NCBI GenBank assembly: GCA_963716925.1
Contig: CAVQUX010000014.1
Coordinates: 310,001 to 374,000, forward strand
DNA from: DAISKN01 sp963716925
Lineage (GTDB): Bacteria; Acidobacteriota; Vicinamibacteria; Marinacidobacterales; SMYC01
DNA: 64,000 nt
Direction of reading: 5' to 3'
Part shown: positions 25,187-32,623 of the stretch, in pieces
Position numbering within the stretch: position 1 is the stretch's first letter
Layout of the letters: each line of letters opens with the position of its first letter
Translations under genes and position numbers: made by a program
Notes under the pieces: generated by a model
Databases searched by the model: none
What the model saw: only the letters and a program-made list of their open reading frames with translations
What the model was told of the DNA's origin: nothing

Positions 25187-26800
25187 TCAGGACAGCTGCG
25201 AGAAGAAGTCGTTTCCCTTGTCGTCGACGACGATGAAGGCCGGGAAGTTCTCGACGTCGATGCGGAAGATCGCTTCCATGCCCAGGTCTTCGTACTCGAC
25301 GACCTCGACCTTCCTGATGGACTCGAGAGCAAGGATCGCCGCCGGTCCTCCGATGGAGCCGAGGTAGAACCCCCCGTGCTTCTTGCAGGCGTCCGTCACC
25401 TGCCGCGAGCGGTTTCCCTTGGCGAGAGTGACGTGGCTCCCACCGTGCTCCATGAAGAGGTCGACGTAGGAGTCCATCCGTCCCGCGGTCGTCGGACCGA
25501 ACGACCCCGAGGCGTAGCCCTCGGGAGTCTTCGCCGGGCCGGCGTAGTAGATCATGTGGTCCTTGAAATACTGCGGAAGGCCTTCCCCGCGATCGATGCG
25601 CTCCTTGAGCTTCGCGTGGGCGATGTCCCGGGCCACGACGATGGGCCCGGTGAGCGAGAGCCGGGTCTTCACGGGATAGCGCGAGAGCGTCCTCCGGATT
25701 TCCGACATCGGCTGTCTCAAGTCGATGGGAACGACCTCGCGCGCCAGGTCCTTCGCCTCGACGTCCGGAAGGAACCGCGCGGGGTTGGTCTCGAGCTTTT
25801 CGAGAAAGACGCCTTCGCGGGTGATCTTCCCGAGCGCCTGGCGGTCGGCGGAACAGGAGACTCCGATCCCGACGGGAAGAGACGCGCCGTGCCGCGGCAG
25901 GCGAATGACCCGCACGTCGTGGCAGAAGTAGGTGCCTCCGAACTGCGCTCCGATACCGAGCTTCCGCGAGCGGTCGAGGATCTCTTTCTCGAGCTCGAGA
26001 TCGCGGAACGCCCGCCCGAGGTCGTTTCCGGTGGTCGGGAGACGGTCGAGGTAGCGGCAGCTCGCGAGCTTCACCGTCTTGAGCGTCCACTCCGCCGACA
26101 TGCCGCCGATGACGATCACCAGGTGATAGGGGGGGCAGGCGGCGGTTCCCAGGGTCTTCATCTTGCTCTCGATGAAATCCGCGAGCGTCCCGGGATTCAG
26201 AATCGCCCGCGTCTCCTGATAGAGATAGCTCTTGTTTGCCGAGCCCCCGCCCTTGGTGACGAAGAGAAAGTGATACTCGTCGCCCTCGTCGGCATAGATT
26301 TCGATCTGCGCCGGGAGGTTGGTCCGGGTGTTCTTCTCCTCGTACATCGAAAGCGGCGCCATCTGCGAGTACCTCAAGTTCGTCCTGGTGTAGGTCTCGT
26401 AGATTCCGCGCGAGAGCGCCTCCTCGTCGCTTCCCCTGGTGAGCACGTACTGGCCCTTTTTCGCGAACACGATGGCGGTTCCCGTGTCCTGGCAGGAGGG
26501 GAGGATCATGCCCGCGGCGACGTTCGCGTTCTTCAGCATCTGAAGGGCGACGAAGCGATCGTTGTCGCTCGCATCCTTGTCGTCGAGGATCCGCCGCACC
26601 TGTTCGAGGTGAGAGGTGCGAAAGAGGTGAGAGATGTCGCGGACAGCCTGGCTCGCGAGAAGCGAAATCGCCTCGGGCTCGACGACGAGAACTTTCTTTC
26701 CCAGGACCTCCGCCTCTCCGAGGCCATCGCTCGGAAGCTCGCGATAAGGGGTCTCGTCGACGCCGAGCTCGAAAATCGGCTGGTAGCGGAAAGAGCTCAC
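25187..26800 (-). CDS. fumA: Fumarate hydratase class I (iron-sulfur, FumA type)
   Basis: A 537-residue single-chain class I fumarase. Three cysteines fit the 4Fe-4S ligands: C103 in PSCQDTGTA, the cysteine of TAACPPYHL, and that of GVSCSADRQA. The C-terminal beta half contains DACKKHGGFYLGSIGG. Length matches FumA/FumB (about 550). It interconverts fumarate and malate in the TCA cycle in the cytoplasm and is oxygen-sensitive. Its ATG overlaps the upstream MFS stop (ATGA), in an operon with an FAH-type hydrolase, consistent with fumarate produced by fumarylacetoacetate-type cleavage. Confidence 0.93.
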   Translation of the reverse strand: MSSFRYQPIFELGVDETPYRELPSDGLGEAEVLGKKVLVVEPEAISLLASQAVRDISHLFRTSHLEQVRRILDDKDASDNDRFVALQMLKNANVAAGMILPSCQDTGTAIVFAKKGQYVLTRGSDEEALSRGIYETYTRTNLRYSQMAPLSMYEEKNTRTNLPAQIEIYADEGDEYHFLFVTKGGGSANKSYLYQETRAILNPGTLADFIESKMKTLGTAACPPYHLVIVIGGMSAEWTLKTVKLASCRYLDRLPTTGNDLGRAFRDLELEKEILDRSRKLGIGAQFGGTYFCHDVRVIRLPRHGASLPVGIGVSCSADRQALGKITREGVFLEKLETNPARFLPDVEAKDLAREVVPIDLRQPMSEIRRTLSRYPVKTRLSLTGPIVVARDIAHAKLKERIDRGEGLPQYFKDHMIYYAGPAKTPEGYASGSFGPTTAGRMDSYVDLFMEHGGSHVTLAKGNRSRQVTDACKKHGGFYLGSIGGPAAILALESIRKVEVVEYEDLGMEAIFRIDVENFPAFIVVDDKGNDFFSQLS

Positions 26801-28017
26801 TCCGGTGAGGATAGCACAGGGTTTTCGCGCGGAACCGTCAGGAGCACCGCGGTCGCGGCGAGCGCGAGCACGGACCCGAAAAAGAAAGGGGCTTGCGGAC
26901 CGAGACCGGCGAAATCGCCGATACCCTGCCAGAGAATCCCAGCGATGACGCTCGCCGGAAGGGCTGCGGCGCCCACGACCGCGTGGTAGAGACCGTAGGC
27001 GCCCCCGAGCTTTCGCGGATCGCGCACGAGGTCGGCGACGAACGCTCGGCCGACGCCTTCGGTGAGTCCGTAGTAGATGCCGTAGATCACGAACAGCAGT
27101 ACGACGTGAGACGCCTCGCGGGCGAGAGCGAAACCGAGATAGAGGAGGGCGTAGAACAGCCAGCCCGCGGCGATGACGCGCTTCTTGCCGAGGAGATCCG
27201 AAAGGCGCCCCGCGGGAGTCGAGACCAGCGTGTAGACGATGTTGAAGCCCACGAGCATCCCGAGGATTCCCGCGACCGAGAGCCCGCGCTCCGACGCTCT
27301 CAGCACGAGAAACGAATCCGAGGAGTTGCCGAGAGTGAAGAGCACCATGGCGAGGAGAAAGCGCCGAAACGGGGGGTCGAGCCCTCGAATCGAAGGGCTC
27401 GGGCGCTCGGAAGCCTTCGCCGCCGGGCTTTCGATTTCTCTCGCGCCCAGGGCGAGAACCGCGACCGCGGCGAACGCGGGCACGAGGCTCGCGAGAACGA
27501 GGAGCCGATAGGTCTCAGGGGCGAGCGCCAGAGCGCCTCGCTGCGCCGACCAGACGACCGCGAGCGCCACGAGGAGCCCGACCACCGCCCCGGCGCTGTC
27601 GAAGGCGCGGTGGACTCCGAACGCGAGCCCGCGCGTCCCTCGAGAGACGCTCTCGGCGAGGAGCGCGTCGCGGGGAGCGCTCCGGACTCCTTTTCCGAAA
27701 CGGTCGAGCGAGCGGATGCCGAGGATCGCGCCCCAGGAGCCCGCAAGGAGGAGAAACGGCTTCGAAGCGGCGGAGATTCCGTAGCCCGCGACCGCGAGCC
27801 ACTTTCTCCTGCCCAGGCGATCCGAGAGAAACCCCGAGCCGACCTTCAGCAGGCTGGATACGGCCTCCGCCGCTCCCTCGATGAGCCCGATCGCCGCCGT
27901 TCGCACCCCGAGGACTCCCGAGAGAAACAGCGGGAGAACGTCGAACACCATCTCGCTCGAGACGTCGGTGAGGAAGCTCGTCGCCGAGGTTACCCAGACG
28001 TTGCGATGGAGCCTCAA
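26797..28017 (-). CDS. MFS transporter
   Basis: A 406-residue major-facilitator protein with about 12 hydrophobic helices. It begins LRLHRNVWVTSATSFLTDVSSEM and has an MFS cytoplasmic loop motif (SDRLGRRKW). The family of this N-terminus (TDVSSEMVFDVLPLFL) includes exporters with unknown substrates. A TTG start overlaps the FAH stop (TTGA) and its own stop overlaps the fumarase ATG, so the three genes form a tightly coupled operon. The frame is open upstream but lies inside the FAH gene. It could carry organic acids or aromatic intermediates; this is inference from context. Confidence 0.87.
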   Translation of the reverse strand: MRLHRNVWVTSATSFLTDVSSEMVFDVLPLFLSGVLGVRTAAIGLIEGAAEAVSSLLKVGSGFLSDRLGRRKWLAVAGYGISAASKPFLLLAGSWGAILGIRSLDRFGKGVRSAPRDALLAESVSRGTRGLAFGVHRAFDSAGAVVGLLVALAVVWSAQRGALALAPETYRLLVLASLVPAFAAVAVLALGAREIESPAAKASERPSPSIRGLDPPFRRFLLAMVLFTLGNSSDSFLVLRASERGLSVAGILGMLVGFNIVYTLVSTPAGRLSDLLGKKRVIAAGWLFYALLYLGFALAREASHVVLLFVIYGIYYGLTEGVGRAFVADLVRDPRKLGGAYGLYHAVVGAAALPASVIAGILWQGIGDFAGLGPQAPFFFGSVLALAATAVLLTVPRENPVLSSPE

Positions 28018-28853
28018 ACTTCGTCCGCGACCGGATTCGAGAGGATGCCGATCCCCGAGATCTCGACTTCCACCTGGTCGCCGGCTTTCAGGAACCTCGG
28101 TGGATTGCGCTTGGAGCCGACGCCTCCGGGAGTTCCCGTCGAGATCACGTCTCCGGGCCGGAGCTCGTAGACCGTCGAGAGGTAGTGGATCAGAAACTCG
28201 ATTTTGAAGGTCATCGCCCCGATCTTGGTCCTCTGGAGCTCCTCGCCGCTCACGCGCGTGACCAGCGTCTGCCGGTAGGGATCGGGTAGCTCGTCGGCGG
28301 TCACGAGCCACGGGCCGAAGGCGCCGGTGCGATGGAAGTTCTTTCCCGGACCGAACTGGGTGGTGTGCCTCTGCCAGTCGCGGACGGAGCCATCGTTGTA
28401 GCACGAGTAGCCGGCGACGTGCCGCATCGCGTCGCTCTCCGGGATGTGTCGGCCCGGCCTTCCGATCACCACCGCGAGCTCGCCTTCGTAGTCGAGCTCG
28501 ACCGACGCTTTCGGCCGGATCATCGCCTGAAGATGGCCCACCTGGCTCGCGGCGATCCGCAGGAAGAGCGTCGGGTACTCCGTCGGCTGTCGCCCGGTTT
28601 CCTTCCGGTGCTCGTCGTAGTTCACGCCGACGCACCAGATCGCGGGAGGGTCGGGAATGACCGGGAGCAGCTCGACCTCGTCCATGGAGTGATCCGACTT
28701 TCCTGCGGCCGCGACGGCGCGGGCGTTCGCGATCCCTTCCTCTCCGGCGGAAAGAACCTCCTTCAGACTTCGGGAAAGTCTGGCGATGCGATTCTCTCCG
28801 ACGATCACACCGGCATGAGACGTAGTGCCAACGCGGTAGGAAACGAGCTTCAT
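28014..28853 (-). CDS. Fumarylacetoacetate hydrolase-family protein
   Basis: A 279-residue protein of the FAH superfamily: ELLPVIPDPPAIWCVGVNYDEH, metal-binding ELDYEGELAVVIG and the end segment GDVISTGTPGGVG. The family includes fumarylpyruvate hydrolase, 2-keto-4-pentenoate hydratase-type and acylpyruvase enzymes that cleave or hydrate diketo acids with Mg. The exact substrate is not clear. First gene of the FAH-MFS-fumA operon. Fumarate released by an FAH-type enzyme would feed the fumarase, a sensible but unproven link. Confidence 0.9.
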   Translation of the reverse strand: MKLVSYRVGTTSHAGVIVGENRIARLSRSLKEVLSAGEEGIANARAVAAAGKSDHSMDEVELLPVIPDPPAIWCVGVNYDEHRKETGRQPTEYPTLFLRIAASQVGHLQAMIRPKASVELDYEGELAVVIGRPGRHIPESDAMRHVAGYSCYNDGSVRDWQRHTTQFGPGKNFHRTGAFGPWLVTADELPDPYRQTLVTRVSGEELQRTKIGAMTFKIEFLIHYLSTVYELRPGDVISTGTPGGVGSKRNPPRFLKAGDQVEVEISGIGILSNPVADEV

Positions 28854-28908
28854 GAGGACGAACGATACTACAGCCGTTCCCGAGAGTGAGCTAAGCTGGA
28901 GCGCTCTC

Positions 28909-29025
28909 ATGCAACAGGTCGTAATCGTCGGGGCGGGGGTAGCGGGTCTGTCTCTCGCCCGGGCTCTGGAGGCTTCGGGCGTCGAGGCTCTGGTCCTCGA
29001 CATTCTCGGAGACAACGGGGAATGA
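28909..29025 (+). pseudogene. N-terminal fragment of an FAD-dependent monooxygenase
   Basis: A 38-codon frame, MQQVVIVGAGVAGLSLAR and onward to VEALVLD, is the first beta-alpha-beta unit (GxGxxG plus the acidic end of strand 2) of a flavin monooxygenase. It then stops after 6 unrelated residues. Its TGA overlaps the ATG of the GTP cyclohydrolase II gene (ATGA). The catalytic remainder is absent. It could serve as a leader ORF for ribA translation, but it most likely is a deletion scar. Confidence 0.65.
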
Positions 29026-29756
29026 TGGAAGTAAGGACGCTCGAGGATCTGGTGATCCGGGACCGGGAGCACGAGTGCGAAGGTGTCGGGCCGATGAAGG
29101 TCTGCGTCCGGGTCATCGCGGTCGCCGAGCTCCCGACTCGATTCGGCCGTTTCCGCATCGTGGCTTTCTGGAACAACCGCGACGAGAAGGAGCACGTGGC
29201 CCTGGTGCGAGGGGACGTGATCGGCGCCGCGAACGTTCCCACCAGGCTCCACTCGGAGTGCCTGACGGGAGACGCCATCGGGTCGCTGCGGTGCGACTGC
29301 CGCGACCAGCTCGAAAGCGCTCTCGAGAAGCTCGGAAACGAGCCTCGAGGTCTCCTGCTGTATCTGCGGCAGGAGGGCCGCGGCATCGGGCTGGTGAACA
29401 AGATCCGTGCTTACGCTCTGCAGGACAAGGGCCTCGACACCGTGGAAGCGAACCTCGCCCTCGGATTCCGCGACGACGAGCGCGACTACGCCATCGCCGC
29501 GCACATGATCGCGAGCTTGAACGTGCGCTCGGTGGAGCTCATGACCAATAACCCCAGGAAGATCGGGGCGCTCACCCAGCACGGGGTCAGAGTGGAAAGA
29601 AGGCTACCCCACGTCATTCCTCCGAACGGCCATAACCGTTTCTATCTGGAGACGAAGCGCGATCGCTCGGGCCACTGGATCGACTTCGAGGGAAAGCCGC
29701 ATCTGCTCGAGCAGAACGATCCGGTGGTGATCGACGGGATGAGCGAGCCGAACTGA
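29022..29756 (+). CDS. ribA: GTP cyclohydrolase II
   Basis: A 244-residue enzyme for the first step of riboflavin synthesis: GTP to diaminohydroxyphosphoribosylaminopyrimidine, formate and pyrophosphate. Zinc ligands C80, C91 and C93 lie in RLHSECLTGDAIGSLRCDC and the catalytic segment is LRQEGRGIGL. About 30 extra N-terminal residues precede the usual core. No DHBP synthase domain is fused. Translation starts within the stop of the monooxygenase fragment. It converges with the formate-THF ligase gene, two bases between stops. Confidence 0.92.
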   Translation: MMEVRTLEDLVIRDREHECEGVGPMKVCVRVIAVAELPTRFGRFRIVAFWNNRDEKEHVALVRGDVIGAANVPTRLHSECLTGDAIGSLRCDCRDQLESALEKLGNEPRGLLLYLRQEGRGIGLVNKIRAYALQDKGLDTVEANLALGFRDDERDYAIAAHMIASLNVRSVELMTNNPRKIGALTQHGVRVERRLPHVIPPNGHNRFYLETKRDRSGHWIDFEGKPHLLEQNDPVVIDGMSEPN

Positions 29757-29758
29757 TT

Positions 29759-31426
29759 CTACTGTAAGCCCTCGATCTTCCCGTTCACGAGATCGATGTC
29801 CTCCGCCCGCGGCTTCTTCGGAAGTCCGGGCATGCGCAGGATCTCTCCCGTGAGCACCACGACGAAGCCGGCGCCGGCGTTGATCTCGATTCCTCGAACG
29901 GTGACGTCGAAGTCGCGCGGGCGGCCGAGAATCTTGGGGTCGTCCGAGAGCGAGTTCTGCGTCTTGGCGATACAGATGGGAACCGACCCGTAGCCCAGCT
30001 TCTCCGCATCCGCGATCTGCTTTTCGGCGTCCTTGGTGAAAACCGCGTCGCGGGCACCGTACATCTTCCGCGCGACTTTGCGGACCTTGTCGGGGATGGA
30101 GTCCGAGAGCTCGTAGAGCGGCCGGAAAGGAGCGGAAGGCTTTGCCGTATCGGCGACGACGGTCTTCGCGAGATCGATCGCACCCTCGCCGCCGCGCGCG
30201 TGGTGGTCGGAGATGGCGAAGGAAACCGAGAGCTCCTGGCAGCGTTTCCTCACGACCGAGATTTCTTCGTCGGTGTCGGAGCCGAAGCGGTTGAGGGCGA
30301 CGATCGGGGGCTTTCCGAGCTCGCGCACGCTCTCCACGTGCTTTTCGAGATTCTCGAGGCCGGCGGCGACCGCCGCGGCGTCGGGCTTGGTGAGATCCTC
30401 CTTCGCGCGCCCGCCGTGCATCTTGAGGGCGCGCACCGTCGCCACCAGGATGACCGCGGCCGGATCGAATCCCGCGGTCCGGCACTTGATGTCGAAGAAT
30501 TTCTCCGCTCCGAGATCGCAGCCGAAGCCCGCCTCGGTGATCGCCCAGTCCGCGAGATGAAGTGCGGTGCGGGTCGCGAGGACGCTGTTGCAGCCGTGGG
30601 CGATGTTGGCGAAGGGTCCGCCGTGGATGAGGGCCGGCACTCCCTCGAGGGTCTGCACCAGGTTCGGCTTCAGGGCGTCGGCGAGCAGAGCGAGCATCGC
30701 TCCCGTGACTTTCAGCTTCGCCGCCTCGACCGGAGCCTTGTCGTAGGTGAAACCCACGAGGATGCGATCGAGCCTCTTTCTCAGATCCTCCTCGTTCTCC
30801 GAGAGGCAGAGGATCGCCATGATCTCGGAGGCGGCGGTGATGTCGAACCCCGTCTCGCGGGGCACCCCCTGGAGCGGCCCGCCGAGTCCGACGATCGCGC
30901 TCCGGAGCGATCGATCGTTCATGTCGAGCGCGCGCTTCCAGAGAGCGCGGCGGGGATCGATGCCGAGAGGGTTCCCGAAATAGAGATGGTTGTCGAGGAC
31001 CGCAGAAAGAAGGTTGTGGGCGGTGGTGATGGCGTGGAAGTCCCCGGTGAAGTGGAGGTTGATCCGGTCCATGGGATAGACCTGGCTGTAGCCGCCGCCG
31101 GTCGCGCCCCCCTTCACGCCCATGCAGGGCCCGAGAGAGGGCTCGCGAAGCGCGAGGCAGACGCTCTCGCCGATCTTCGCGAGCCCCTGCGCCAGGCCGA
31201 TGCTGGTCGTCGTTTTCCCCTCGCCCGCGGGCGTCGGGGTGATCGCGGAGACGAGGATGAGCTTGGACCGCTCGTTCCGCTTCGGACGAGAGAGCACCGA
31301 CGGCTCGATCTTCGCGATCGTATGGCCGTAGGGCTGGAGGTCTCCGGGCTCGAGTCCGAGCTTCGCGGCGATCTCGGTAATGGGGCGGGGGGTGATGGAA
31401 CGGGAGATCTCGATGTCGCTCTTCAT
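29759..31426 (-). CDS. fhs: Formate-tetrahydrofolate ligase
   Basis: A 555-residue enzyme of normal length that makes 10-formyl-THF from formate, THF and ATP. P-loop T64-P-A-G-E-G-K-T-T-T73 in TPTPAGEGKTTT, and the family marker PCMGVKGGATGGGYSQV. Cytoplasmic one-carbon metabolism. Its ATG overlaps the TGA of the upstream class IV aminotransferase gene. Formate released by the nearby GTP cyclohydrolase II reaction could be used, although the genes are on opposite strands. Confidence 0.95.
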   Translation of the reverse strand: MKSDIEISRSITPRPITEIAAKLGLEPGDLQPYGHTIAKIEPSVLSRPKRNERSKLILVSAITPTPAGEGKTTTSIGLAQGLAKIGESVCLALREPSLGPCMGVKGGATGGGYSQVYPMDRINLHFTGDFHAITTAHNLLSAVLDNHLYFGNPLGIDPRRALWKRALDMNDRSLRSAIVGLGGPLQGVPRETGFDITAASEIMAILCLSENEEDLRKRLDRILVGFTYDKAPVEAAKLKVTGAMLALLADALKPNLVQTLEGVPALIHGGPFANIAHGCNSVLATRTALHLADWAITEAGFGCDLGAEKFFDIKCRTAGFDPAAVILVATVRALKMHGGRAKEDLTKPDAAAVAAGLENLEKHVESVRELGKPPIVALNRFGSDTDEEISVVRKRCQELSVSFAISDHHARGGEGAIDLAKTVVADTAKPSAPFRPLYELSDSIPDKVRKVARKMYGARDAVFTKDAEKQIADAEKLGYGSVPICIAKTQNSLSDDPKILGRPRDFDVTVRGIEINAGAGFVVVLTGEILRMPGLPKKPRAEDIDLVNGKIEGLQ

Positions 31427-32304
31427 CCTTCGTCTTTCTTGCGAACCAGTTTTCGAACCTTGTCTTTGTAGGCGGCGATCAGGGCGCGGGTGACCGGGCC
31501 CGGCTTTCCGTTCCCGATCCGGGTCTTGTCCACCTGCACGATGGGTACGATCTGCCGGGCGGAGGCGGTGAGGAACACTTCGTCCGCCGCGAGAAGCGCT
31601 TCGGGCTTGAACGCGCGCTCTTCGACGGTGAAACCCTTTTCGCGGGCGACCTCGATGGTGAGCTCCCGGGTGATTCCCTCGAGGATTCCGGCGGAGAGGG
31701 GGGCGGTGCGCACGACGTTTTTCGCGACGACGAACACGTTCGACATCGAGCCCTCGGCGACGGCGCCCTCGGGGTTCAGCAGGATGGCCTCGTAAGCCTT
31801 CTGCCGCTGGGCCTCGCGGAGAGCGAGGACGTTCGTGAGGAGATTCGACGACTTGATCCGCGGATCGAGGCCGCCGCGGGTAGCGCGCATCATCCGGACG
31901 ATGACCGCCCGGGCGCCCTCGAGGTAGAGGCTGTCGGGATACTCCGGAAGCGGCCTCACGATCACGACGATCGTGGGTCTGGAGGCGGAGCCGGCGCGAT
32001 AATCGATGGAGCCGACTCCGGCGGAGACGACGATGCGGATCGACGATTCGGCATTCCCGGCGGCGACGAGAGTCTCCTCGACCCGGGCGGCGATCTCCTC
32101 GTCGGTGACGTCGAGGGTGATGTCCAGGGCTCCAGCCGACTCGCGGAGCCGCTCCAGGTGCCGTTCGAGGAGAAACGCCCTCCCCTCGTAGGTCCGAACC
32201 GTCTCGTACACGCTCGCCCCGAAGAGGAACCCCTGGTCGAGGGGCGAGAGAAGACGGTCCTCCTCCGCGCCGAGCTTTCCATCCACGTTTACGAGGGTCG
32301 CCAT
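31423..32304 (-). CDS. PLP class IV aminotransferase (branched-chain / D-amino acid / ADC-lyase type)
   Basis: A 293-residue fold-type IV enzyme: QGFLFGASVYETVRTYEG near the N-terminus, K151 in RIKSSNLLTNVLAL as PLP Schiff-base lysine and EGSMSNVFVV contacting the phosphate. Sequence alone does not separate branched-chain aminotransferase, D-alanine aminotransferase and aminodeoxychorismate lyase. Coupling to formate-THF ligase (4-base overlap) would suit the folate-related lyase, but this is inference. A GATAAT-like -10 element lies at 32321-32326. Confidence 0.88.
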   Translation of the reverse strand: MATLVNVDGKLGAEEDRLLSPLDQGFLFGASVYETVRTYEGRAFLLERHLERLRESAGALDITLDVTDEEIAARVEETLVAAGNAESSIRIVVSAGVGSIDYRAGSASRPTIVVIVRPLPEYPDSLYLEGARAVIVRMMRATRGGLDPRIKSSNLLTNVLALREAQRQKAYEAILLNPEGAVAEGSMSNVFVVAKNVVRTAPLSAGILEGITRELTIEVAREKGFTVEERAFKPEALLAADEVFLTASARQIVPIVQVDKTRIGNGKPGPVTRALIAAYKDKVRKLVRKKDEG

Positions 32305-32368
32305 GGGAACAAAGCCCTTTATTATCTCGTGAAGAACGTCCGGGAGGAAAGCTCGAAATGAAGGTCCG

Positions 32369-32623
32369 TCAGGGGCTCCGGGCGCGCAGGAAGTCCCGGA
32401 AGTCCTCGTTCAGGTTACGTAGGGGCACCGTCGTCGGGGGGAGCTCGCCTGGGCGGAACAGTCGCCCGGGCAAACAGGAGCGGTCGTAAACCGGGAGCGT
32501 TCGACCGCTCAGCGTCCAGGCTTCGACGGCGAGCGGCCACAAAGACCTGCGCATTGCCAACGCCCGCGGCCGCCGGTACGCTGGACCCATCCATGAAACC
32601 GGTTCTCCCCTGGATGGCCGCAA
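32369..32623 (-). other. Possible gene-end remnant in the divergent region
   Basis: An open frame of 84 codons whose second half (AVEAWTLSGRTLPVYDRSCL, then PGRLFRPGELPP) reads like a conserved C-terminal tail rather than random translation. No domain is recognised and there is no ribosome site. Its 5' end overlaps the start of the phosphodiesterase gene on the other strand. It could be a decayed gene end or chance. Confidence 0.25.
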
